DNA from: Candidatus Micrarchaeota archaeon RBG_16_49_10 | Lineage (GTDB): Archaea; Aenigmatarchaeota; Aenigmatarchaeia; CG10238-14 | DNA: 13,238 nucleotides | NCBI GenBank assembly: GCA_001784635.1 | Contig: MFRS01000019.1 | Location: 16,460 to 29,697, forward strand | Direction: 5' to 3' | Shown here: positions 6,929-12,588 of the stretch, one piece after another | Layout: every line of letters begins with the position of its first letter | Position numbering within the stretch: the first letter of the stretch is position 1 | Program-made: the position numbers and the translations under genes | Notes under the pieces: model-generated | Database searches by the model: none | What the model was told of the DNA's origin: nothing | What the model saw: the letters and a program-made list of their open reading frames with translations, nothing else

Positions 6929-6947
6929 AAAATAAAAAAGAAAGAAA
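6929..6947 (-). terminator. T-rich terminator after the radical SAM gene
   Basis: Directly after the TGA of the radical SAM gene (6948-6950) the minus strand reads TTTCTTTCTTTTTTATTTT, the oligo-T type of signal used for archaeal termination. It separates the methyltransferase/radical SAM operon from hisS. Confidence 0.55.
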
Positions 6948-7955
6948 TCAGATAACACAATCGTAATTTTTGTCACCTCTCCAGTAGGATTCCCTCAGCG
7001 GGCAGCTCTCGTAAGGTGTACTTCTAATCCTTTTCGCCTCTTTACTATTCCATATCTCTTTCAAAGTCTGCTTCTTGAAGTTTCCCAAAGATTTTTTGGA
7101 GCCTGTGCACGCGAAGGCCTCCCCGAGTATGTTCACATAAATAGCGTAGTGGAGTTGCCTGCACCACACACCTCCCATGTAAGGCAAAGTAAGTTTGTAT
7201 TTTAGCTTGAACTCCTTTCCATCGACTTGCTTGGCCTTTTCGTATATTTTTTTTGTTTCCTCCTTGCTCAGCATCCACCCTGTCAACTTTCTTGCCCCGC
7301 CTATTGGCATCAAAGGCCTGAAAAGAGGGAAAATATTGTTTTTCCTGCACCATCTCAGCGCTTCATAAACCCCTTCCTTGTTGATGTTCGCAATTACCAG
7401 ATCCCTCCCAAGCCTTGTCGGTGTGGTTTTGTTCAGACCTTCCTCCATCAAGTAACCTATCGCTTCGTTTCTCCTTTTCGCATACCCCTTTTTACCTACC
7501 ATTTCATCCTCTTTTTCCTCGTCGAGCGAGTTGCACTTGACTATCAAGGAGACGCCCATTTTCGCAAGCCTTTTCGCTATGCCCCTATCTATAAGTGAGC
7601 CGTTGGTGAATATCAGGACCCACATACCAAGCGAGTTTGCATACTCTATCATTGGCCAAATATCTGGATCTGCGAATGGTTCCCCGGCGCCTGTTATCTT
7701 AACCGTCTCGCAACCCAGCTCTTTCGCCTGCTTGATGAGGTCTAACCTTTTTTTGAGCGGCAACTCATTCTCTAGTGCTTCCTTAGTCCCGTAGACATCC
7801 CTGAAGCAATATTGGCAGTTAAGGTTGCATCTGTTGCTCGTCTCTATGTCTATCAGAAGCATTTTGTTGCCTTTCTCTGCTTCCGCCAATTCCTTGTTGC
7901 TCAAATTCAATCCCTTTATCACAGGTATTTTCTCATTTATCGGAACTGCAGTCAT
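6948..7955 (-). CDS. radical SAM enzyme with C-terminal cysteine-rich (SPASM/twitch-like) region
   Basis: A 335-residue radical S-adenosylmethionine protein. The [4Fe-4S] motif CNLNCQYC gives C43, C47 and C50; GAGEP at 89-93 is the SAM-binding GGE-type motif; IFTNGSLI near 115-122 is also typical. The C-terminal part has further cysteines (C245 in VWCRQLHYAIYVNILGEAFAC, C263, C308, C333) placed as in SPASM or twitch domains that bind auxiliary clusters. Members of this group modify peptides, cofactors or other small substrates; the substrate here is unknown. ATG at 7955 is chosen because GGAGG lies 8 nt upstream; an earlier ATG at 7973 overlaps the previous stop as ATGA and would add six residues. 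Either way it is tightly coupled to the methyltransferase gene. AT-richer than hisS. Confidence 0.88.
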   Translation of the reverse strand: MTAVPINEKIPVIKGLNLSNKELAEAEKGNKMLLIDIETSNRCNLNCQYCFRDVYGTKEALENELPLKKRLDLIKQAKELGCETVKITGAGEPFADPDIWPMIEYANSLGMWVLIFTNGSLIDRGIAKRLAKMGVSLIVKCNSLDEEKEDEMVGKKGYAKRRNEAIGYLMEEGLNKTTPTRLGRDLVIANINKEGVYEALRWCRKNNIFPLFRPLMPIGGARKLTGWMLSKEETKKIYEKAKQVDGKEFKLKYKLTLPYMGGVWCRQLHYAIYVNILGEAFACTGSKKSLGNFKKQTLKEIWNSKEAKRIRSTPYESCPLRESYWRGDKNYDCVI

Positions 7956-7969
7956 TTTCAAAACCTCCA

Positions 7970-8953
7970 TCATTTGCCCAAATACACCTTTGTTGTAAGG
8001 CTTTCCCTGCCATCCAAAAGCGTTTTAATTTCCCACGGAAAATCACCGCAACATGACGCGTCTTTGCTAGCGATTTGTATAGCTTCCTCCGGGCCTATCC
8101 TCTGTTCTGTCGGGACATAAACAATTCTTGTTCCGTCCCTTTCGTACTCATATTGCGGCGGCTCACAACTGCCATAGAAGACAACCCCTTCACCAGCAAG
8201 CACGCGCCCTGTCTCTTTAGCCATTTCCTTCAGTTCGGGTATCCTGTCAAAGGCGTTGAACTGCATGACAGAATTGAAAACACCCGATTTGAAAGGCAAC
8301 TTTGAGGCATTCCCTTGTATAGGCACGATATCTTTATTGAGCAGCTCTATCTTTTTCTTGAGTTTCAATGCCATGGGATAAGATATATCCAGCCCAAAAA
8401 AAGGGCCTGAAAAGCCCATTGAACTCAGCCCCAGAAGATTATCTCCTGGCCCACATGCCGTCTCAAGCACTGGCCCTTCAGGAATTTCCGGAGTCAGCAT
8501 TTTTGGCAGTTTGAAAGTACCTTTGTACAACTCCATGTCATATCTAGCCCTTGTAGCTTCCTGCTGTAGCCTTGCATTATCGACTTCAGGCAAAGAGCCT
8601 CCTATTTCCGAGAGCGCTCCTATAAGCCTTGCTATTCCAGTCCTTCTACCGTAATCTTTTGCATAAAGTTGCGAGAGCCTATCCACCCACAAAGAAATGT
8701 CAGATCCTTGTCGGCTCTCATCCCTTATCATATCCAGTAGTCTTCTTTCCCCATAGTTCCAACCTTTTCTGCTTGAACGGTCTCCATAAAAAACAGGAAC
8801 ACCTTCCAATATGGGATAAGAAGTCCCGCAACCTTCGCACTGATATTCAGGTCTTCTTCCTGTAATCAGTCTGAGGTTGTATTTGTCAGACGGACAAGCA
8901 AGAAACTCACTCGCCCGATTCAATACATCCATCCATGTGAACTGATTCACCAC
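7970..8953 (-). CDS. class I SAM methyltransferase with N-terminal Trm112-like zinc segment
   Basis: A 327-residue protein. Residues 16-58 resemble a Trm112/UPF0434-like zinc element (LACPSDKYNLRL, then YQCEGCGTSYPILEGVPVF); the expected second cysteine of the first knuckle is Asp23, leaving C20, C39 and C42. A helical linker follows, then a Rossmann methyltransferase with motif I VLETACGPGD at 162-171, the acidic ribose-binding D189 in GLDIS, and NASKLPFKSGVFNSV as the motif III/IV region. It transfers a methyl group from SAM to an unknown substrate. The start is read as GTG at 8953, with GAGAGGTGG a little upstream; GTG at 8950 is possible. It begins next to the stop of the AbrB-like frame and 32 nt after tRNA-His, and overlaps the radical SAM gene. 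Confidence 0.85.
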   Translation of the reverse strand: MVNQFTWMDVLNRASEFLACPSDKYNLRLITGRRPEYQCEGCGTSYPILEGVPVFYGDRSSRKGWNYGERRLLDMIRDESRQGSDISLWVDRLSQLYAKDYGRRTGIARLIGALSEIGGSLPEVDNARLQQEATRARYDMELYKGTFKLPKMLTPEIPEGPVLETACGPGDNLLGLSSMGFSGPFFGLDISYPMALKLKKKIELLNKDIVPIQGNASKLPFKSGVFNSVMQFNAFDRIPELKEMAKETGRVLAGEGVVFYGSCEPPQYEYERDGTRIVYVPTEQRIGPEEAIQIASKDASCCGDFPWEIKTLLDGRESLTTKVYLGK

Positions 8954-9220
8954 TCATTTTTTTCCACCTCTCAAACTTTTTAGAGGGCCAGAACCGGGAC
9001 TCGAACCCGGACAGGGGGATCCACAGTCCCCTGCACTCGCCATTGTGCTATTCCGGCCATCCAGGGGGAGGATATATATGCAGCCATCCCTTACGGAAAG
9101 CCTGACCTCAGAACCCTCCAGCAGCTTCAGCCTCGCCCTCACAGGCATCGGTATTGAGACTCTCCCTTTGGAGTCGATTTTAGAAATTGTCGCAGGCACG
9201 GCTAAGATGAACTCGTCCAC
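8954..9220 (-). CDS. AbrB/SpoVT-type protein whose frame continues through tRNA-His
   Basis: An 88-codon frame. Residues 10-52 form a recognisable AbrB/MazE-like swapped-hairpin DNA-binding domain (ISKIDSKGRVSIPMPVRARL, then GSEVRLSVRDGCIYILP). From residue 55 on, the codons are those of the tRNA-His gene (GRNSTMASAGDCGS and onward), and the frame stays open to a TGA at 8954-8956, ending in a short basic tail. So the last third is not an AbrB domain. The start is GTG at 9220 with AAGG/GAAGGGTG sequence upstream; a TATA-like ATTTAAAT at 9283-9290 would serve it. It may be a transcription regulator or an antitoxin-like protein; no toxin gene is adjacent. It is either a true gene-tRNA overlap or an AbrB gene that lost its original end. 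Confidence 0.65.
   Translation of the reverse strand: MDEFILAVPATISKIDSKGRVSIPMPVRARLKLLEGSEVRLSVRDGCIYILPLDGRNSTMASAGDCGSPCPGSSPGSGPLKSLRGGKK
8986..9058 (-). tRNA. tRNA-His (anticodon GTG)
   Basis: The minus strand folds into a complete cloverleaf: acceptor GCCGGAA/TTCTGGC with one G:U pair, D stem GCAC/GTGC, anticodon stem GGGGA/TCCCC around loop CTGTGGA (anticodon GTG), four-base variable loop CTGT, T stem CCGGG/CCCGG with TTCGAGT loop, and discriminator C73. A genomic G precedes position 1 (9058), giving the G-1:C73 pair that identifies tRNA-His. CCA is not encoded. No intron is present. The nearest AT-rich run (9072-9079) is only 14-21 nt upstream, closer than a normal archaeal TATA, so processing from the AbrB-like transcript is possible. 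Confidence 0.96.
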
Positions 9221-9282
9221 CCTTCGTGAAGACTTTCACCCTTCATGCCATGCACCTATCGTTTCTTAATGGTCGAGCTAGT

Positions 9283-9290
9283 ATTTAAAT
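9283..9290 (-). promoter_or_regulatory. TATA box of the AbrB-like gene / tRNA-His transcript
   Basis: ATTTAAAT, 63-70 nt before the GTG at 9220, would start transcription near 9260 and give a leader of about 40 nt containing GAAGGGTG. It may also be the real promoter for tRNA-His. Confidence 0.4.
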
Positions 9291-9312
9291 GCCGGGGTGG
9301 GATGGATTGTGT

Positions 9313-9678
9313 TCAAACTCCAGGCCCTAATCCATCAAAAAAATCATATATTGGTTTACGATCCGACGGGCGTTTTAGTATGCAAGGAATCCCCGCCTTT
9401 TGCAACTTTTCAACAGCTTCCTCTCTCCCACAAATTGCCAAAAATACGGCAGCACCACGAGCTTCACATACCCGTTCCGCTATCGAAGTGTCAGGGCTTC
9501 CATGCTTCCCGTAATTCGCGTCCATTAGAATACCTGTATAACCGCCTCTTCTGGCTTCCCCTACTATCTCTTCTGGCCCAGGGGACGCGTGCCTGTAACC
9601 CATATTATCTAGGTACATCTGTATACCTTCGCGGAATGTATTATCGTGAAGGCCAAGCATCACAGTGACTTCGCTCAT
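9313..9678 (-). CDS. stand-alone, degenerate receiver-like (CheY-like) domain protein
   Basis: A 121-residue protein with the outline of a response-regulator receiver domain and nothing else. TVMLGLHDNTFREGIQMYLD (5-24) matches strand 1 and helix 1, with the usual acidic pair reduced to H11-D12. GYTGILMDANYG places D53 at the phospho-acceptor position, AVFLAICGREEA (77-88) has Ala81 where Thr/Ser is usual, and GIPCILKRP has K102-R-P104 in place of the conserved Lys-Pro. The aspartate and lysine are kept, while the acidic pocket and Thr switch are not, so phosphorylation may be weak or absent. A TATA box at 9701-9708 gives leaderless spacing. No histidine kinase is in the window. Possible partners are the receiver-less winged-helix proteins at 3764-5505; this link is inference. 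Confidence 0.65.
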   Translation of the reverse strand: MSEVTVMLGLHDNTFREGIQMYLDNMGYRHASPGPEEIVGEARRGGYTGILMDANYGKHGSPDTSIAERVCEARGAAVFLAICGREEAVEKLQKAGIPCILKRPSDRKPIYDFFDGLGPGV

Positions 9679-9700
9679 GGTTTTAATTAATTAGTTAAGG

Positions 9701-9708
9701 ATTTAAAC
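9701..9708 (-). promoter_or_regulatory. TATA box of the receiver-like gene (leaderless)
   Basis: The minus strand reads GTTTAAAT, 23-30 nt upstream of the ATG at 9678; no ribosome binding site is present. Confidence 0.5.
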
Positions 9709-9794
9709 TGTTTTTTTTGCTTGGAAAGCCTTGAAAATGGGCAATATAGTGGCTTTTGGACGGCTACATAACACCGAATTCTTCTAAGGAAAGA

Positions 9795-9802
9795 CATTTA
9801 AG
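9795..9802 (+). promoter_or_regulatory. TATA/BRE of the gene at 9824
   Basis: CATTTAAG preceded by AAGGAAAGA lies 22-29 nt before the ATG. The segment 9785-9836 aligns without gaps to 11114-11165 at 41 of 52 positions, so this promoter has a close copy upstream of another gene. Confidence 0.6.
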
Positions 9803-9823
9803 TCTAACCTCAGAATTAAAGTC

Positions 9824-10237
9824 ATGCCATACAGGTTTGCCGTAAAGGCTACGGAGCATGTTCCGGAAATGGACTATATGGGCACATTTACCGTTGGCGA
9901 TACAAATTTCAACTTCCATTACAGGTCATCTGAAACAGAACTGTTTACTCTGGAGGAGATGGCCAAGGAGTTCAGTGCCACGCTGGCTGGCAAGCCGGTC
10001 GCGCTTTCCCCGGCAATCACTTATCTGCTGGTCAAGGGAGTTGCGCAAGTGGCTATGAAGTACGAAACTCTGGCAAGGTCGCTATACCCTACACCTGACG
10101 GAAGCCATTCTATGCTGGATACCCTTAAGTGGGCTGAGGATAACATGGGCGCAAGCCACAGCGTCACAGTCGATACGGTTGTCCCGGCGGAATACGAAGT
10201 AGAGGTCAAAAAGTTCCTCGAGAGCCTTCCCGGCTAA
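9824..10237 (+). CDS. unrecognised 137-residue soluble protein
   Basis: The protein starts MPYRFAVKATEHVPEMDYMG. It has a beta-rich first third (TFTVGDTNFNFHYRS), a central helical part (TLEEMAKEFSATLAG, AITYLLVKGVAQVAMKYETLA) and a C-terminal beta-helix ending (SVTVDTVVPAEYEVEVKKFL). There is no signal peptide, no membrane span, and no catalytic motif I can name. Leaderless start with a strong BRE/TATA. The first 13 bases of the coding region are part of the segment shared with the gene at 11153 (both proteins begin M-x-Y-R), but the rest of the two proteins does not align by eye. It converges with the gene at 10275-10694. Confidence 0.65.
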   Translation: MPYRFAVKATEHVPEMDYMGTFTVGDTNFNFHYRSSETELFTLEEMAKEFSATLAGKPVALSPAITYLLVKGVAQVAMKYETLARSLYPTPDGSHSMLDTLKWAEDNMGASHSVTVDTVVPAEYEVEVKKFLESLPG

Positions 10238-10274
10238 GGCAAAAAAAGTCTAAGATGTGGCTGAAGGGCGGCTG

Positions 10275-10694
10275 TCATTTCAGAAACTCCCCTAGGATTG
10301 TCCTTCCCATGGCACTCATGACCGGGATTACCCCACCATCGCTCTCTACGAGCAGCCCCAATCCAATCAGGCTTGCAGCCAGCCCTCGCTCGGTAGTATG
10401 TGGAACGACGGGGACCTTAAGCCTTTCATAACAATCATAAACGCTCTGCAGGTATCTCAGTGACCCCACGCCCAAAAATGTCGGGGTCTCAGAACTCACA
10501 GTATAATGGCCGGTGTGATGCTCGTTGAACCTGTCGCCACCGGACTTCAGAGCGGCCAGTATGGTCATGCCTGTGTAAGCGCCTTTGGCATTCATGTAAG
10601 TTGTTTGGGATGTGACGCTTTTATCCTTTTTTGTACGAGATGAGGCCCTTCTATCTAGTAGGAAGCAGCCTGTTGTTTTGCAGAGAAAGAGCAT
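10275..10694 (-). CDS. putative winged-helix regulator, unrecognised family
   Basis: Up to 139 residues. The C-terminal half looks like a winged helix: SLRYLQSVYDCYERL, VPVVPHTTERGLAASLIGLGLLVESDGGVIPV and the closing helix SAMGRTILGEFLK, which matches the Leu-Gly-Leu-Leu turn, beta wing and Gly-containing last helix of MarR/PadR-like proteins. This is a fold guess only. Two starts are possible: ATG at 10694 with TATA-like sequence at 10712-10720, and ATG at 10595 (106 residues) with GGATAAAAG about 30 nt upstream. The 33 extra residues of the longer form look unlike the rest. With the longer form, only 30 nt separate it from the divergent gene at 10725. Confidence 0.55.
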   Translation of the reverse strand: MLFLCKTTGCFLLDRRASSRTKKDKSVTSQTTYMNAKGAYTGMTILAALKSGGDRFNEHHTGHYTVSSETPTFLGVGSLRYLQSVYDCYERLKVPVVPHTTERGLAASLIGLGLLVESDGGVIPVMSAMGRTILGEFLK

Positions 10695-10720
10695 AATTTA
10701 TGTTTAGGCACATTAAAATA
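10693..10720. promoter_or_regulatory. interleaved divergent promoters
   Basis: ATAATTTA at 10693-10700 is 25-32 nt upstream of the + strand ATG at 10725. TATTTTAAT read on the minus strand from 10712-10720 is 18-26 nt upstream of the ATG at 10694. The + strand TATA box overlaps the minus strand start codon, so the two genes would compete if both starts are right. Confidence 0.4.
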
Positions 10721-10724
10721 ACTC

Positions 10725-11057
10725 ATGCCCGGAGAACAAGCACCCCCAACAAGAACGCAAGTCTTCATATACTATGCGGAAAATTTAACAGGGCTCCCTC
10801 GAGCTGTCATAGACGGGCTAATTGCAATAGGCTATATGCAGAGATTTTATGAGACAACAGACGGTGCTAAAAGAAGCCAATTCTATACTCGAAGACGCAC
10901 TGTTACCGAGGTAGACGATAAAGTTATCTATAATGGACCATTAGGACCAGTAGAAGAGAATGATTTCGGGCTGAGGACCTTGCGCTTTTTGAGGGACAAC
11001 TTACCGCACACAGGAATATTGGATGTCATGGGGCATCCGTTTGAAATCCCCGGTTGA
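10725..11057 (+). CDS. unrecognised 110-residue protein
   Basis: It starts MPGEQAPPTRTQVFIYYAEN and ends FLRDNLPHTGILDVMGHPFE plus three residues. The part TGLPRAVIDGLIAIGYMQRFYETTDGAKRSQFYTRRR resembles a small helix-turn-helix followed by a beta wing, so a winged-helix DNA-binding role is conceivable but not established. No membrane segment is present. A TATA-like ATAATTTA 25-32 nt upstream suggests a leaderless transcript. It is divergent from the gene at 10275-10694; if both are winged-helix proteins they could be a cross-regulating pair, which is inference. Confidence 0.55.
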   Translation: MPGEQAPPTRTQVFIYYAENLTGLPRAVIDGLIAIGYMQRFYETTDGAKRSQFYTRRRTVTEVDDKVIYNGPLGPVEENDFGLRTLRFLRDNLPHTGILDVMGHPFEIPG

Positions 11058-11123
11058 TTTTTTTCCTTTGCTTTTCATCCCTTACCTGCGACTTCCAGTG
11101 ACAGCCCAACCTTGAAGGAAAGG

Positions 11124-11131
11124 GATTTAAA
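11124..11131 (+). promoter_or_regulatory. TATA/BRE of the gene at 11153
   Basis: GATTTAAA, preceded by GAAGGAAAGG, lies 22-29 nt upstream of the ATG at 11153. It is part of the segment duplicated from or to 9785-9836. Confidence 0.6.
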
Positions 11132-11152
11132 GGTAACCGGAGAATAAAGGTC

Positions 11153-11506
11153 ATGTCATACAGGTGGGGCGGTATTCCGCCTTTTGGGCGTCAACCCTTT
11201 GGAGGCCAAGGCGGCACGCCACAGTACGGCGGCTCCCTCGACTTCGACCATGGGATAAAGGTCGGGCCACAGCCCATCCCAATACCGGTGCACGTCACCT
11301 ACCAGTTCGAGTCGCTAGGGTTCATAGACAATGTCCCCTACACGAGAGAATACACAATAAGAATCAACAGAATGACCTTCAACACCAGCAGGCTGAGCAT
11401 GGCTGTCATCAATATGATGCATATAATAGCCCAGAAAATATACGAGAACGCATACAATAGGGTAATAGCCGACATCAAATCGCAGGGGTACGAGGTCTTC
11501 AGGTGA
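11153..11506 (+). CDS. unrecognised 117-residue protein with Gly/Pro/Gln-rich N-terminus
   Basis: Residues 4-35 are rich in Gly, Pro, Gln and Phe (RWGGIPPFGRQPFGGQGGTP) and are probably disordered. Residues 45-75 are beta-rich (IPVHVTYQFESLGFIDNVPY, then REYTIRINRM). Residues 80-117 form two helices (LSMAVINMMHIIAQKIYENA) and a terminal strand. No known motif is present. It shares its promoter and the first 13 coding bases with the gene at 9824. It converges with the gene at 11544-11807, 37 nt between stops. A structural or binding protein is possible; the function is unknown. Confidence 0.62.
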   Translation: MSYRWGGIPPFGRQPFGGQGGTPQYGGSLDFDHGIKVGPQPIPIPVHVTYQFESLGFIDNVPYTREYTIRINRMTFNTSRLSMAVINMMHIIAQKIYENAYNRVIADIKSQGYEVFR

Positions 11507-11543
11507 TGTTTTCCCCTTGATGGGTCTTACCTAATCCAGCGTT

Positions 11544-11807
11544 TTAATTCTGCCCATAGTTCTCTATCCTGACCGCTGCAACCCATGAGGCGTACCAGGG
11601 ACTGTTTGGGTCGCTGTCTAGCGCAGGTAACATCTCAGGATCCAGACGCCCTTGCTTCTCCAAGCTGTCCAAATAAGGCCAAAGTTTGCTGGTCCAGCCC
11701 CGCCACAGAACCGCCTCTTTGCCCGTTGCGTCCGTAAAAAACACCACCGACTTGCCGCAACCAAGGTGCCTGTAGCCGGTTGCCGTATTTTGAAGCACGT
11801 TGGCCAT
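11544..11807 (-). CDS. unrecognised 87-residue tryptophan-rich protein
   Basis: It starts MANVLQNTATGYRHLGCGK and contains VVFFTDATGKEAVLWRGWTS, then a helix KLWPYLDSLEKQG and SDPNSPWYASWVAAVRIENY. Five tryptophans in 87 residues are unusual. There is no signal peptide. ATG at 11807 is chosen because GGGGTGA lies a few bases upstream; an earlier ATG at 11864 would add 19 residues and overlap the gene before it. It follows the gene at 11831-12064 by 23 nt on the same strand, so the two form a likely operon. No family recognised. Confidence 0.58.
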   Translation of the reverse strand: MANVLQNTATGYRHLGCGKSVVFFTDATGKEAVLWRGWTSKLWPYLDSLEKQGRLDPEMLPALDSDPNSPWYASWVAAVRIENYGQN

Positions 11808-11830
11808 AATTTCACCCCACTCGCTATGAA

Positions 11831-12064
11831 TCAAGGGAAACTCACTGGCGGGTTGCCAAGACACTCATACTGCTCTTCCGTCAAAGGTAGCAGATCCTTC
11901 CTTCTTTGTGGGGTTGCTGTCCAAGAGCTGTAAAGACCAACATAACCAGCCTCGTCGTACACTTCAAAGGCGTAGAAGGAACATCTCGGCACAACCGGCT
12001 TAGGGGCCAATCTCCATCCTTCCACCGCTATACCAGCGGCTGTTGTGATGTCGGCTAGCACCAT
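11831..12064 (-). CDS. unrecognised 77-residue protein
   Basis: It starts MVLADITTAAGIAVEGWRLAP, followed by CSFYAFEVYDEAGYVGLYSSW and RRKDLLPLTEEQYECLGNPP. It is rich in aromatic residues like its operon partner. ATG at 12064 is preferred over an in-frame TTG at 12073; GAGG is only 2-3 nt before this ATG, so a GTG at 12061 is also possible. A palindromic AAGCTCTTAAGCTT at 12091-12104 lies over the candidate TATA (minus strand CTTAAGAG), about 30 nt upstream. First gene of a two-gene operon with 11544-11807. No family recognised. Confidence 0.52.
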   Translation of the reverse strand: MVLADITTAAGIAVEGWRLAPKPVVPRCSFYAFEVYDEAGYVGLYSSWTATPQRRKDLLPLTEEQYECLGNPPVSFP

Positions 12065-12090
12065 AAACCTCAATAAAATCTTGAAGACTC

Positions 12091-12104
12091 AAGCTCTTAA
12101 GCTT
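12091..12104 (-). promoter_or_regulatory. palindrome over the TATA region of the small operon
   Basis: AAGCTCTTAAGCTT contains AAGCT/AGCTT arms around the TATA-like CTTAA, about 28-40 nt upstream of the ATG at 12064. It may be an operator or chance. Confidence 0.3.
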
Positions 12105-12134
12105 TCACCTCACCCTTGGAAAAGTTCTAAATAG

Positions 12135-12467
12135 CTATTCCAGGACCCATGGGTTCCTTATCTCCTCGACCTTGACCACGACAGGGGCATACTCTACATA
12201 CCCCCAGCTCCTTACGCCTCCCGGGTCCGGCCTTATGTCGGCCTCAGGTATCATGAGATAGTGCCTGAATATTGTAAGCTTAGCTCTGGGGTAGGCGCCG
12301 TGGGCATCGTATACATCACCCTTGTCCCCAATCACGAACCATACGAGGGGCTTATCCCACAGTTCCTCTGGTATGTCGTAGTCTTTACACACAGTCGGTG
12401 GAATCCTATCTCCGGGGGCTATCCTAACGGCCCTGTAGTGGTAGCATTTTACTGACGCACGGGTCAT
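12135..12467 (-). CDS. unrecognised 110-residue protein
   Basis: It starts MTRASVKCYHYRAVRIAPGD. Features are VCKDYDIPEELWDKPLVWFV, GDKGDVYDAHGAYPRAKLTI, and a terminal beta region WGYVEYAPVVVKVEEIRNPW. It is mostly beta, soluble, with no recognised motif. ATG at 12467 is chosen because TTTTAAGC at 12491-12498 places a TATA box 24-31 nt upstream. The frame is open for another 62 codons upstream, but that part is Arg/Ser-rich, unlike a protein fold, and crosses the TATA box and the hairpin at 12546-12577. Confidence 0.6.
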   Translation of the reverse strand: MTRASVKCYHYRAVRIAPGDRIPPTVCKDYDIPEELWDKPLVWFVIGDKGDVYDAHGAYPRAKLTIFRHYLMIPEADIRPDPGGVRSWGYVEYAPVVVKVEEIRNPWVLE

Positions 12468-12490
12468 AGGAGTAGATATTGCATTGAACC

Positions 12491-12498
12491 TTTTAAGC
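12491..12498 (-). promoter_or_regulatory. TATA box of the gene at 12135-12467
   Basis: The minus strand reads GCTTAAAA, 24-31 nt upstream of the ATG at 12467, with no ribosome binding site: leaderless spacing. Confidence 0.5.
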
Positions 12499-12545
12499 CT
12501 TTCATTCCCGGCTGATTTCCTTCTATTTCCACTTTTTGGAGCTGA

Positions 12546-12577
12546 CCTCAGGCGGCAGCATGGCAGAATGCCTGAGG
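12546..12577 (-). repeat. perfect 8-bp inverted repeat after the gene at 12589
   Basis: CCTCAGGC at 12546-12553 and GCCTGAGG at 12570-12577 can pair around a 16 nt loop, 11 nt downstream of the TGA at 12589-12591. No oligo-T follows at once, so it may be an mRNA 3' hairpin rather than a classical archaeal terminator. Confidence 0.5.
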
Positions 12578-12588
12578 ATCGGGTTATT

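Noticed and set aside
9072..9079. ATATATAT as the TATA box of tRNA-His
   Set aside because: It is only 14-21 nt from the mature 5' end, which would put transcription start inside the tRNA; it also encodes part of the AbrB strand.
9297..9668. 123-codon open frame on the + strand
   Set aside because: It is antisense to the receiver-like gene, which has a promoter and a recognisable fold pattern; the frame shows no domain features.
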